64,000 nt of DNA. It comes from Clavelina lepadiformis (taxonomy: Eukaryota; Chordata; Ascidiacea; Aplousobranchia; Clavelinidae). Each line of letters begins with the position of its first letter. Position 1 is the first letter of the stretch. Of this stretch, positions 1 through 12,296 are shown piece after piece. Made by a program: the position numbers and the translations under genes. The notes below the pieces were generated by a model. The model was not told the DNA's origin. It was given only the letters and a program-made list of their open reading frames with translations, and searched no databases. Location of the stretch: the NCBI RefSeq assembly GCF_947623445.1, contig NC_135241.1, positions 7,008,501-7,072,500 of the forward strand. Reading direction: 5' to 3'.

Positions 1-244
1 TACCATGTGGCCTAATTAAACAAACTTTAATGCCTTGCAATATTTCAGAAGATTTTAAACCGATTGTACACTCTTGTGTAATTGATCAAAGCGTCGATGT
101 TTAAGTAGGACAAAGGGCACAAAATCATGACGTTTTTAGTGAAGAATTTCACCACGCCATACTTATGTAGGTAAAAGGTCACAAATAAAGAGAAAAGAGT
201 TGGATGATAAATAAGAAGAAAGGCCAAGCAATAAAAAGCATAAT

Positions 245-252
245 TATATAAA
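245..252 (+). promoter_or_regulatory. Candidate TATA box of first P450 gene
   Basis: TATATAAA lies about 200 bp upstream of the ATG at 451 and is kept in the duplicate at 8442-8449. The leader between it and the ATG contains a plausible acceptor (ttaattgcag, ending 429), so a short 5' UTR intron is possible. The call rests only on consensus and conservation between recent duplicates. Confidence 0.35.
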
Positions 253-450
253 GGCCCGTTAAGGTACTTAAACAAGCTGAATTGAGCTTGACTTCTCAGG
301 AAGGTTGCGATAATACTTGCGTATGCGCAAATAGCAATTGTTTCAAAAATATGTTTGTTAACTTGCCGGTATAGATATAAGCTTAATGCTTATAATTACA
401 ACAATCTCGCATTTTATCATTAATTGCAGGTGTAAGTAGACTATTTGAAA

Positions 451-3400
451 ATGAATATACTTGGCTACAACTTCGACTTGTTTGATTTTACCCAACCTAT
501 CGCACATCTCGCTTTAATAGCATCGGTGGTGCTTTTAATATTTTGGTATCGTCGTCCACCAAATTCACCTCCTGGTCCAAGAGGAATTCCCCTGTTCGGA
601 GTGTCAATTTATGTTGGCAAATATATGGAACGGACACTAGCAAAGTGGAAGAACACTTATGGATCGATCATGTCAGTTCGATTGGGTTTGCGCGATATAT
701 TGGTGCTCAATGATTTTGAGTCCATTAACCAGGTCAGAATTCAGTTTAAAATCAAATGATTTTGATACGTAAAGAACTGATGCAAAGATTTTACTTTTAT
801 ACGTGTTAGATTGAATTGTTTTTATTCAGGCTTTGGTAAAGCAGCAGGCAACATTCTCTGGACGTCCACATCTAAAACTTCTTGACGAAATCACCAAAGG
901 TGGAGGAATAGCTACGTTGGATTATGGTGATTTGTGGAAATCGCAAAGAAAGTTTGGTTTGATGACACTTCGTGGGTAAGTTAATTCAGACTTAAATGTC
1001 TAGATACAAAGCGAATGTAACTTTACACAATTATCTTGATGTCGATTAAACAATTTTTAACCGTTGAAATTTGGATTCAAATGCAAAATATTTTAACTGC
1101 TGTAAACCTCTACACGTCATTGGGATAATCAGATCTCTCAACAACATAAAAGACTAGATTTTATAAAACAGGCATATCGGCCCATATAGCCCGTTATTTG
1201 AGAAAAATTCACGGAATACAGTATTGTTTTTATTGTTTTTTGACAAAATTTAATAAAAAAATATTGGCCTTTTAGCTATTTATACATCCTAACCCCAGTA
1301 GTTCTAATGGCGGATTTTTGCAAAATAAACTTGAGCGGAGCTTACTCTGTTTCATCACTTGTGAAGCATTATACGCCCTTTAAAAGACTTCTAAATTCAT
1401 TCCTAAATTTATCGTTTTGCTGTAGTTTAGCAAATGTACAAACATGTCCTTTATATTTTGGTGACATTGCGTAAGTGACTATATGATATATGCCACATGT
1501 TGTGTAATTATTTGAAAGATTCGGCGTTGGAAAGAAAAGCATGGAAAGTCGAGTCTCTGAAGAAGTTGCCTGTCTGAACGAAGCTATCAGATCGGAGAAT
1601 TGCAAGGCTTTCGACATTTCTGTAATTATTATCCAAATATTTCTTTTTTAGCACCCTTGCCATACACTAGGTTACTAGGGTATAGGCCTATCTTAAGAAC
1701 TTCTGGCACTTTGCAGAATATTCTTCACAAGGCCATATCTAACAATATTTGTGACGTGATACTTGGAAAACGATTTGATTATGATGATAAACATTTTGAA
1801 GAGGTTATGCATCAACTGCTGAGTCCGTAAGTTTATACCAATATTTAGCTGTAAGTTACAGACTTGTATATTGGACTATGTTCTGATATTTTTAAAAGAT
1901 GTCGATGTAAAAAGTACAGCCAACCAAGAAACACCGTTTACAAACACACTTTTTTCAGTTTTGAAGATCAGCTCATGGCATTTACCATACTCATATCTAA
2001 AGTAGCGCCTTGGTTGGCCAAAATTCCACCCATGTCCTTCTTAGTGTCTAGAATTTTCAGTAAGCTCCGTTTTGTCCACGGTAAGTCTATGATTGACTGC
2101 TTTGCCAGTAGTAAAGCTATATTATTATTAATCTAATATATAATCTATGATATATTAATCTTACAAATAATATAACAATATCAGTCGACAAATAATATTT
2201 CTAAGTTGTTTGACTTGTATGCACGCCTGTACGATATAGCGGTCATGCAACAAAATATCAATCTGAAACAATTTAGAATTTTTACAAAATATAATCGATG
2301 AACACGAACAGTCCTACGACAAGGAAAATATGAGAGATTTTATCGACACATTTCTAAAGGAAATGAAAAAAGGAGACAACCAGGATTTTTCGGTAGGTTC
2401 CGGCAACATAAATAACTTATAAATTCAATAAGACCCATGTGTTAATAGCGACGTTATGCAATTGCTTGGTTTGAATGGCTTGGTACAACATTAACATGCA
2501 GAGTCATCAACTTCTTGAATATATTCGACAACTGTTTCTTGCTGGGACCGAAACCACATCAAGCACTTTAAATTGGGCACTGCTCTGCCTACTGCATTAT
2601 CCGGAATCTCAGAGAAAAATGAGAAAGGAAATCATAGATGTCATTGGTAAGTCTAAATTTTCTTTCAGCCTACATTTATACTTTACATTTATGTATTCCT
2701 TTGTATTACTGGTCATACGAGGTCGGGCCTGTAATATAGGCCTACTAAGCAAGTTAACTTTCGTTTGTACAACTGTAAACTACATACTTCACATTTCAAG
2801 TGTCATTAGGTTATATCTACACAATAAAATTTTAAAATATTGTTTACATCTTAGCTATTTGCAATGGTTTTCAATTCTTATGGCAGTTTAGCGATATGAG
2901 TTAAGTATAAAATACGCACCTCCATGAATTTCCAGTTTTGCTAGAGTAGCTAGAGTTTCATAAAGTTTTTTGTTTCAGGTTTCGAGGGTACTGCTAGCAT
3001 GTCCCACAAAAGCAGCATGCCATACACATGTGCTTTCATACATGAACTGATGAGATATCGCACATTAGCGCCACTTAGTGTTTTTCATAAAACAAACGAA
3101 GATACTGAATTGAACGGTTACTTTATTCCTAAAAACACGCTGGTTAGTATATAACATTAGAATTTAATTTTTTTTAAAGAAAATATGAAAGCGGATGGAA
3201 CGTAACATGTTGTTTTGTAGCAAACCGTTTACTGCGTTTACTCAACAGTTGTTTAATAGTAAGTTAGTCTAAAATTTAAAATAAATTTGTAATATTGTAA
3301 GTAATTAGGTATTATATTAATTGCATGATTGTAGGTTGCACCAAATATATGGGCAGTACACAACGATCCAGAATACTGGGAAGAACCTGAAACTTTTAAA

Positions 3401-3652
3401 CCAGAACGTTTCATCAATGAGAAAGGGGAGTTTGTGTCATCAAGTCACGTGATACCGTTTTCGGTCGGTCCTCGTTTTTGCCTGGGTGAGCAACTTGCCA
3501 GAATGGAAATTTTTCTATTTTTGGTCTCCATGGTCCAAAAGTTTGAGTTTTTACCGGATCCTGAAGCGAAAGAGCTTCCGGACATTGATGATGGCGTCAA
3601 GGGAGTGGGGTTCATCCCTCATTCCTTTCGATTGGTGGCAAAGCAAATGTGA
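451..3652 (+). CDS. Cytochrome P450, CYP2-type, copy A (9 exons, 501 aa)
   Basis: A microsomal haem-thiolate monooxygenase, expected to oxidise lipophilic substrates with electrons from NADPH-P450 reductase at the ER. Exons: 451-732, 830-975, 1519-1621, 1717-1826, 1959-2080, 2277-2392, 2502-2646, 2979-3142, 3335-3652; all junctions are GT-AG and in phase, giving 1506 nt. In order the protein shows an N-terminal membrane anchor (about residues 17-33), a proline-rich hinge (PPNSPPGPRGIP), the helix C WxxxR (WKSQR), the helix I oxygen-binding motif AGTETTS (about 307-313), the helix K ExxR (E364-R367), PERF (419-422) and the haem loop FSVGPRFCLG with Cys445 as iron ligand. Length and motifs are normal for CYP2-clan enzymes. 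An upstream in-frame TTG is ignored in favour of ATG at 451. The substrate cannot be predicted. Confidence 0.93.
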
Positions 3653-6341
3653 ACCACAGATACTTGCTTCGCACTCACTTAAAACAGTTTAGAATATTTG
3701 TTCCGCTTGTGTTTTAATTTAGGATTTACGCGCATCATCGTTAAAGTAAATCAATAATATATCGTCGCTACACAACGCTCTATGTAAATTCACGGCATGA
3801 CATAGGAAACATTATGTTTGTCCAATTATTGATAATTATAGAAATGATGGTGACGTGCTTCAGCTTCTTTATCATAGCTGCATATTAAATTTTGACTTGT
3901 ACATAGAATGTATACTGCTGCTGTTTAATTTATCTTTACCGGCACTGCTTTAGCCTGTAGCGTGTGAAACGTTGGTCGCATAAGAGGTAACCAGTTACAG
4001 CCTATGTCGTAAATTCTGCAAAGTACCGAAAGAAAATTATTGTTTAAAACTAATAACCAATCGCTTACAGTCTTTGTTTTTTCTAAAATAGATTGTAAAT
4101 AAACGTTAATAAACATTCCGAAATCCGAACATCAAATTTTGAGTATCAAATGACTATCAAATGAGTCTTAAGGGAAAAATAACAATTTTTGATTTTATCC
4201 AAATCAATAAGTTATTACCTGGCGATCTGAAAATAGTAAAGCTTTGCTTAGCCATAAAACGTTGGTGATTTCATATATCTTCGCTATATAGCTGTAAAGT
4301 TTTTGAACATTACTTTAAATTTTACCCCTTTGCAATTTAGTTTGGTCAGAGTAGACTCCAAAGCGATCAATGGTCAACATTGTTTTATTTCTTTGATGCT
4401 TTTTTTGGTAAAAATATTTGTACAAATTCAGTCACAATGAACAAAAATATACTTTATTATCAACCTGTACAAATTTACGCTGTGAAAAACAAAAACTTTC
4501 AAATAGGTTTCTTGTGACGGCAAAAAGGAAAACGGGATAAAGGCAAAAATTTTTACGTTACGTGATGAAATCATTGAAATTAACGACAGCTCGAAGAGTT
4601 TGTTAGCGTCGACATTTAGCCTGTCTCATGCTTTAGATCTGGCAGGAGAAACAATGTGTAGAAACTAGAAACGCCGCTCGCACAAACGAATTGAAGAAAA
4701 TGAAATAAAAATATTCAGAGTAATGATTTCTTTAGCAAAATTCATCACTAAGGCTGAAAAAATTTACTCCCAAATATAGATTTAAGGAAGGATATAAGAA
4801 ATGTGAAGCTACTGCTGTAGACGGGGGATGAACTTTTCCAGGCGGCCGATTCACTACATAGCGATTCCTACTTCAAGAAAGCTTTGATTTAATCCCTAGA
4901 CAGACGTGATAAATAGGCTCGAGAAAAAGTGATTTAAAACTGTAAGAAATGGAGTTGTACGATACGTTCTTAGCTGTGAAGATATATGACTGTTGCGTAT
5001 ATTGGATAAAAACAAAAGTGCAACTAGTTGTAGATATTGAGCATTGGTTGTATGTTGTTGCTTTTGGAAGCTCTCTTTTGGCTTAATTTTTTCGTCGTTT
5101 TTAGCAACAGATAAAACAATATGGACAGAAAAGTCAACAGAGTGTGTAAAATGATCCATGAAAGAGCCTCGCCACTTTTGATGTGTTTGCATGTCTTAAT
5201 CGGCATTATGCTTCGATAACTGGATACCTATGCATACCTTTGATTTAACATTTCTTCGTGTTTTTCAAACACAGGGTACCGCATGTACATTCTAGTTCAT
5301 GTAAGCGCCAGACTTGGGTAGAGTTTAGTTGAAAGTCTTCCTATGTATAAACTGACACTTAAAATTCTATATTTGTACAATTAGACGTAAAGTATAACCT
5401 TCATCGATAGGATACGTTTTTGCTCTAAACTATCTGTGCATTAATATGCAGTAGCACTGTAATACTCTATTGTATACTTTCAAACGCTTTGTTTTACTTG
5501 TGAATATACTGGATATGTGAACATCCAGTGCAAGTTCAAGGGTTACGGAAAATTCCAAACGTTGCGTTCGTGACTACAATTACGTAAAATTTAAATTGCT
5601 GCTCCACTCAAAATAAGCTCTGCAACCTCAAATTTCCTTACACAAAGAAGAAATAGGTTTTGCAATAACTTCTAAAATTATAACTCAGTTTCCTTAATCG
5701 AGGTCATCTTGTCATATTCTATACATAGTCAAGTGTTGCTTAATTTTGCGCCTGTACATTTTCTCGATCACTTGCGGCAACTCAACGATCTTGAGTATGA
5801 AACTATGGTATATAGGTGGTTTCAAAGAATGCTTCAAAGCTTGTTTTAATTATTGCTTTGCTTCTTAATTCGCTTTTGAAATCAATTCTTATGAGAAATT
5901 TTTTTAAATGTAATTATAATTTTCGCAAAACTGTTAAAGTATTTATTCTTCAAAACCACCCGTTTCCCTGGGAACTTACTGTATAATAACGATAATTTTT
6001 TTGTTTTGTTTCTACATTTTCGTTTCAATTGTAATGGTTTTACATGCAACAAACATAAAATTATAAGACAGTTTTGTTCAGACACATTGCAGTTTTTGTG
6101 TTTATGTTTAATTCGATTTTAAGTAGAAAAAGTTATTGGAACAGGTTACTGTTTAGAAACGTTGCATCGCACGATCTACCGAGACAAGTAACTATATGGT
6201 ATATATTGAAATGGTAAAACCCGCAAAAACAATAAGCAATAAAAATATAGCGAAGGAAACGCTACAACAATATTGTAAGAAAATAAAACAACCAAAAACG
6301 GGAAACAAATTCATAATATGCACTGCAATAACTGATTATCG
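3653..6341. other. Intergenic region between P450 copy A and the orphan exon
   Basis: The first 1.3 kb (to 4991) is P450 3' flank shared with the second unit (to 13632). AATAAA-like signals occur near 4095-4110 (gtaaataaacgttaataaac), repeated near 12740. From 4992 to 6341 I see no gene, RNA or recognisable repeat. Confidence 0.6.
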
Positions 6342-6659
6342 ATTGCACCAAACTTATGGGCAGTACACAACGATCCACAATACTGGAAAGAACCTGCAAA
6401 ATTTAAACCAGAACGATTCATCAACGAGAAAGGGGAGTTTGTGCCATCAAGTTACGTGATACCGTTTTCGGTCGGTCCTTGTCATTGCCTTGGTGAGCAA
6501 CTTGCCAGAATGGAGGTTTTTCTATTTTTGGTCTCCATGGTCCAAAAGTTTGAGTTTTTACCGGATTCTGAAGCGAAAGAGCTTCCGGACATTGATGATG
6601 GCGTCAGCAGCACCGGGTTTATTCCACATTCCTTTCGATTGGTGGCAAAGCAAATGTGA
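6342..6659 (+). pseudogene. Orphan P450 last exon (exon 9 relic)
   Basis: This 318-nt stretch has the same length as exon 9 of both flanking P450 genes and stays open to the same TGA. It encodes PERF and a haem loop FSVGPCHCLG in which the arginine before the invariant region is replaced by cysteine; the haem-ligand cysteine is kept. The splice acceptor is lost (the AG of the intact genes is CG here, 6340-6341), an in-frame TGA lies two codons upstream at 6333-6335, and no trace of exons 1-8 is visible. Weak similarity extends into the preceding intron, so this came from DNA duplication rather than retrocopying. It resembles copy B (FSVGPRHCLG) more than copy A in the haem loop. Confidence 0.85.
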
Positions 6660-8198
6660 ACCGTAAACTTGTGCCCAAAAGTTTTATATTGCTTGCAGTA
6701 GACAGGTGGCATTCACTAGGAAAGTAAGGAGAAATACAAAATTCGTTTTTCTGGTGGCTTGTTCCTGTAAAATTAAAAGGTATAAAACATTTTTTAAATT
6801 TCAACAAACATCTTTGATCACACATATCCTTACCCTTTCATTCAAAGATATTTTTAGTTCTAAAGTCTTTACTCTATAGTCTGTATAGTGCTTTTTTCTT
6901 ATTTACAACTGTGGTACAATATATACAGTGGATAAATTCTAACACGTGTTTTTCCATGCAGTTGTAAATCCAGGCAGGATATTACTAAGTTGTCACTCCT
7001 TTGAATCTCACAAACTTAGACGTCAAAATATCAATATGGAGAAAAACCAAATTAAAATGTTTAAAATTGAAAAATACCAAAACGAATTTTTCCAAGCTTA
7101 TAAATACGAAACCAGGATTTTCAAAAATGTAAATATACACCTGGTTTGCGAAAGTGATTTTTGTTCTAAAACATTTATTGAAAACGGGATGGTATGGTGA
7201 AACATTACTTTCAGTTATTGAATACAGTTTTTATAAGTTTATGCAAGCGAAACGCTATAAGCACTGTACCCATCATGAGAAATCGCCTTCTTTGCAGCAA
7301 CTAATCCTCAACACATCTAAACATAATTATACCATCTTCCACACAAGAAAGGAGAGTTTTTAGTAAGTCTTCGTAAACGTAAACATAAACGGTTTTCCAT
7401 TTGGCAGTAGTGTGCAACTGCGCCGGATTAATGGACTGCATCAAAAAAGGCGCGTATGACGCCCAAACGCGTTACGTCGCAACTCTTTCCTTTATAATAC
7501 TACAACAATTTAGTTTTTTATATAATGCAGCACGTCCACCACGTTTTAAGCAAGTTGAAGTTCTATCTAACTGCAAGAAGTCATGGTTGGTTATTTGCCT
7601 ACTTTGTTTCACATAAAACATTAAGGAAAGCATATATATAGGTGCAAGAAAAGTAAAGACTAATTCCCAACGAATTTACAATACGAAAAGAATGCACAAA
7701 GGTACATTACATTTTGCTTCTTTGTGCTTAATCTCCTCCGTTTCGTTGAAGTTAACCTGACCTAAATAGCCAAAACTAGTTTAATAAACGAGAAAGTAAA
7801 CACAGTTATTAGAATTAACTCCCATTACGTGCTATTGCTATAAACCCAACAACGCAAAAACACATACGGTACTTGGAGAGCAAACCGACAATGCAAATCA
7901 TGCCAGCATAAACAGGAAAAACGTTTCACAGCTTAAGTAGGGCAAAGGTAATGTGTGTTTTTCTCCGACATGAAAACACGTCGTTTTAACAAGGTGTCCA
8001 AAACGTAGCATTGGCGAAACCAAAGCTTATCTAAAGAAAATCGTTTTAACTTTTAGGATAGGTTTTGGTCAAGAGCCATCCAAAAAACTTTGAATAGTGT
8101 GACCTACAGCCATGGTCGTAACACCTGTCCGACGGGTATTGTAAACATTACAAAGCGTGAAAGTTTCAGATATCCTAAATTGTTTTGTGACTTAAAAA
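6660..8198. other. Intergenic region before second duplication unit
   Basis: Homology to exon 9 stops at the stop codon. I see no supported gene here: the open frames at 6946-7616 have no family signal, no matching splice partners and no start context. The second duplication unit begins near 8199. Confidence 0.5.
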
Positions 8199-8441
8199 AC
8201 CATGTGGCCTAATCAAACAAACTTTAATGCCTTGCAATATTTCGGAAGATTTTAAACCGATTGTACACTCTTGTGTAATTGATCAAAACGTCGATCTTTA
8301 AGTAGGACAAAGGGCACAAAGCAATGACGCTTTCGGTGAAAAGTTTCACCACGCCATACTTATGTAGGTAAAAGGTCACAAATAGAAAGAGGAGAGTTCG
8401 ATGATAAATAAGAAGAAAAGCCAAGCAATAAAACGCATAAG

Positions 8442-8449
8442 TATATAAA
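8442..8449 (+). promoter_or_regulatory. Candidate TATA box of second P450 gene
   Basis: TATATAAA about 200 bp upstream of the ATG at 8648, in the same context as at 245-252 (both followed by gg and gttaaggtacttaaacaagc nearby). Confidence 0.35.
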
Positions 8450-8647
8450 GGCCTGTTAAGGTACTTAAACAAGCTGAGATTAGCTTGACTTCTCCAGAAG
8501 GTTCCAATAATATTTGCGTATGCGCAAATAGCAATTGTTTCGAAAATATGTTTGTCAACTTGCCGGTATAGATATAAGCCTAATGCTGATAATTACAACA
8601 ATCTCGCATGTTATCATTAATTGCAGGTGTAAGTAGACTATTTGAAA

Positions 8648-11600
8648 ATGAACATACTTGGCTACAACTTCGACTTGTTTGATTTTACCCAACCTATCGC
8701 ACATCTCGCTTCAATAGCATTGGTGGTGCTTCTCACATTTTGGTATCGTCGTCCACCAAATTCACCTCCTGGTCCAAGAGGAATTCCTCTGTTCGGAGTG
8801 TTAATTTTTGTTGGCAAATATATGGAACGAACACTAGCAAAGTGGAAGAACACTTATGGATCGATCATGTCAGTTCGATTGGGTTTGCGCGATATATTGG
8901 TGCTCAATGATTTTGAGTCCATTAACCAGGTCAGACTTCAGTTTAAAATCAAATGATTTTGATACGTAAAGAATTGATGCAAAGATTTTACCTTTATACG
9001 TGTTAGATTGAATTACTTTTATTCAGGCTTTGGTAAAGCAGCAAGCAACATTCTCTGGACGTCTACATCTAAAACTTCTTGACGAAATCACCAAAGGTGG
9101 AGGAATAGCTACGCTAGATTATGGTGATTTGTGGAAATCGCAAAGAAAGTTTGGTTTGATGACACTTCGTGGGTAAGTTAATTCAGACTTAAATGTCTAG
9201 ATACAAAGACAAATGTAACTTTACACAATTTACTTGATATCGATTAAACAATTTGTAACCGTAGAAATTATGATTCAAATGCAAATCAATTGAACTGCTG
9301 TAAACCTCTACACGTCATAGGATAATCAGATCTCTCAACAACATAAATGAATAGATTTTATAAAACAGGAATATCGGCCCATAGCCCGTTACTTGAGAAA
9401 AATTCACGGTATACAGTGTTCTTGTTATTCTTTTTTGACAAAATTTAATAAAAAAATGATTGGCTTTTAAGCTATTTATACATCATAACCCCAGCAGTTC
9501 TAATGGCGGATTTTTGTAAAATAAATTTGAGCGGAGCTTACTCTGTTTCATCACTTATTAAGCATTGTATGCCTTTTAAAAGACTTCTAAATTCATTCCT
9601 AAATTTATCGTTTTGCTGTAGTTTAACAAATGTACAAACATGACTTTTATATTTTGGTGACATTGCATAAGTGACTATATGATATATGTCACATGTTGTA
9701 TAATTTTATAAAAGATTTGGCGTTGGAAAGAAAAGCATGGAAAGTCGAGTCTCTGAAGAAGTTGCCTGTCTGAACGAAGCTATCAGATCGGAAAATGGCA
9801 AAGCTTTCGACATTTCTGTAATTATTATACAAATATTTACTTTTTTAATACCCTTGCCATACACTAGGTTACTAGGGTATAGGCCTATCTTAAGAACCTC
9901 TGGCAATTCGCAGAACGTTCTTCACAAGGCCATATCTAACAATATTTGTGACGTGATACTTGGAAAACGATTTGATTATGATGATAAACATTTTGAAGAG
10001 GTTATGCATCAACTGCTGAGTCCGTAAGTTTATACCAATATTTAGCTGTAAGTTACAGACTTGTATATAGGCCTACGTTCTGATATTTCTAAAAGATGTC
10101 GATGTAAAAAGTACAGCCAACCAAGAAACACCGTTTCCAAACACACTTTTTTTAGTGTCGAAGATCAGCTCACGACATTTGCCATACGCATATTCAAAGT
10201 AGCGCCTTGGTTAGGCAAAATTCCACCCATGTCCTTCTTAGTGTCGAGAATTGGCAGTAAGCTCCGTTTTGTCCAAGGTAAGTGACTGCTTTGCCCGTAG
10301 TAAAGCTTTATTATAAATTTTACAAATAATATAACAATATCAGTTGACAAATAATATTTCTAAGTTGTTTGACTTGTATTCGCACCTGTACGATATTGGG
10401 GCCATGCAACAAAATATCAATCTGAAACAATTTAGAATTCATACAAAATGTAATCGATGAACACGAACAGTCCTACGACAAGGAAAATATGAGAGATTTT
10501 ATCGACGCATTTCTAAAGGAGATGAAAAAGGGAGACAACAAAGATTTTTCGGTAAGTTCCGGCAACATAAATAACTTATAAATTCAACAAGACCCATGTG
10601 TTAATAGTGACGTTATGCAATTGCTTGGTTTGAATGGCTCGGTACAACATTAACATGCAGAATCATCAACTTCTTCAATATATTCGGCAACTGTTTTTTG
10701 CTGGGACCGAAACCACATCAAGCACTTTAAATTGGGCGCTGCTCTGCCTACTGCATTATCCGGAATCTCAGAAAAAAATGAGAAAGGAAATCATAGATGT
10801 CATTGGTAAGTCTAAATTTTCTTTTAGCCTGTATTTATACTTTAAATTTATGTATTCCTTTGTATAACTGGTCATACGAGGTCGGGCCTGTAATGTAGGC
10901 CTACTAAGCAAGTTAACTTTCGCTTGTAAAACTGTAAACTACATACTTCATATTTCAAGTGTCATTAGGTTTTATCTACACAATAAAATTTTAAATATTG
11001 TTTACATCTTAGCTTTTTGCAATGTTTTTCAATTCTTATGTCAGTTTAGCGATATCAGTTAAGTATAAAATATGCACCTCTATGAATTTCCAGTTTTGCT
11101 AGAGTTTCATAAAGTTTTTTGTTTCAGGTTTCGAGGGTATCGCTAGCATGTCCCACAAAAGCAGCATGCCATACACATGTGCTTTCATACATGAACTGAT
11201 GAGATATCGCACATTAGCGCCTCTTAGTGTTTTTCATAAAACAAACGAAGATACTGAATTGAGCGGTTACTTCATTCCTAAAAACACGCTGGTTAGTATA
11301 TAACAGGGGTGGGCAAACTTGTTCAACGAAAGAGTCACTTACAGAAAACTACAAACACCAGCGAGTCGTAAAATCAGTAGTGTCAATACAAATAAAAGTA
11401 AACAATGTATCGCTATAATGGGCACTATTGGATATTACTGTTCAGCTAAAGCATCCACTAAAACATGTCGGCGAACCACAGTGTCCCCATCTTTGTTAAA
11501 GACTATACTTGATAGCATTAGATGTCATCGTTTTTGTTTTGCAGTGTATTTAAGTAGACTAAACTGAGCTAAAGCTTAATGTCTTAGCAATGAAATTGCA

Positions 11601-12296
11601 TTGACTTGCTGTTAACTAAGTCTTCGGATTCTATGTCTAATGTTACGTCATAAACGAAATGCTGGCCTAAATAAAAAAAAAGAGCGAAACGCTCATAAAC
11701 GGTACTCTTGGTAGCCTTTACAATTTTTTTTGGAATTTTACGATTCCACTAGAAGAACCACAAAAAACATGCCGGCGAGCCGCAGTTTGCCCACCACTGG
11801 TATATAACATTAGCATTTAATTTTGTTTAAAACAAATATGAAAGCGGATGGAACGTAACATGTTATTTTTTAGCAAACTGTTTACTCAACACTTGTTTAC
11901 TACTAAGTTATCCTATAACTTAAAACAAATTTGCAATATTGTAAGTAATTAAGTATTATGCTAATTGCATGATTATAGGTTGCACCAAATATATGGGCAG
12001 TACACAACGATCCAGAATACTGGGAAGAACCTGAAAAATTTAAACCTGAACGATTCATCAACGAGAAAGGGGAGTTTGTGTCATCAAGTCACGTGATACC
12101 GTTTTCGGTCGGTCCTCGTCATTGCCTGGGTGAGCAACTTGCCAGAATGGAGATCTTTCTATTTTTGGTCTCCATGGTCCAAAAGTTTGAGTTTTTACCG
12201 GATCCTGAAGCGAAAGAGCTTCCGGACATTGATGATGGCATCAACGGAGGAGGGTTTATTCCTCATTCTTTTCGATTGGTGGCAAAGCAAATGTGA
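8648..12296 (+). CDS. Cytochrome P450, CYP2-type, copy B (9 exons, 501 aa)
   Basis: Paralogue of the gene at 451-3652 with identical exon lengths and phases: 8648-8929, 9027-9172, 9715-9817, 9914-10023, 10156-10277, 10436-10551, 10661-10805, 11128-11291, 11979-12296. No frame is broken. It keeps the anchor, the proline hinge, WKSQR, AGTETTS, ExxR, PERF and the haem loop, here FSVGPRHCLG (His where copy A has Phe before the ligand Cys). Exon 5, which covers the helix F to helix G region around the APWL(G)KIP segment, differs from copy A at 9 of about 41 residues, far more than other exons. Intron 8 carries a hAT-type MITE. The expected role is the same ER monooxygenase chemistry, probably with changed substrate preference (inference). 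Confidence 0.93.
11304..11799. mobile_element. Non-autonomous hAT MITE in P450 copy B intron 8
   Basis: A 496-bp insert with imperfect terminal inverted repeats, CAGGGGTGGGCAAACTT at the left and the complement of CAGTGGTGGGCAAACTG at the right. These are typical hAT-superfamily ends. It is flanked by an exact 8-bp target duplication GTATATAA (11296-11303 and 11800-11807). Copy A intron 8 has the single, empty target (gttaGTATATAAcatt), so the boundaries are certain. There is no transposase; the short open frame inside (11319-11567) has no family signal. Confidence 0.95.

Larger units (their letters stand above)
1..4991 (+). repeat. Tandem duplication unit, first copy (left part cut by window edge)
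   Basis: Bases 1-4991 align almost continuously with 8199-13632, including exons, introns, the presumed promoter and over 1.3 kb of 3' flank. The left limit of the unit is unknown because the match already exists at base 2. The match stops at 4991, after a shared segment ending tatgact. The main structural difference is the 496-bp insertion present only in the second unit; small indels also occur in the introns. The unit carries one P450 gene. Confidence 0.9.

Noticed and set aside
3486..3692. Second open frame overlapping P450 exon 9 (also 12130-12318)
   Set aside because: Shadow frame; the haem-loop frame is the coding one.
11319..11567. 82-codon frame inside the P450 copy B intron
   Set aside because: It lies wholly within the non-autonomous hAT MITE and shows no transposase similarity.
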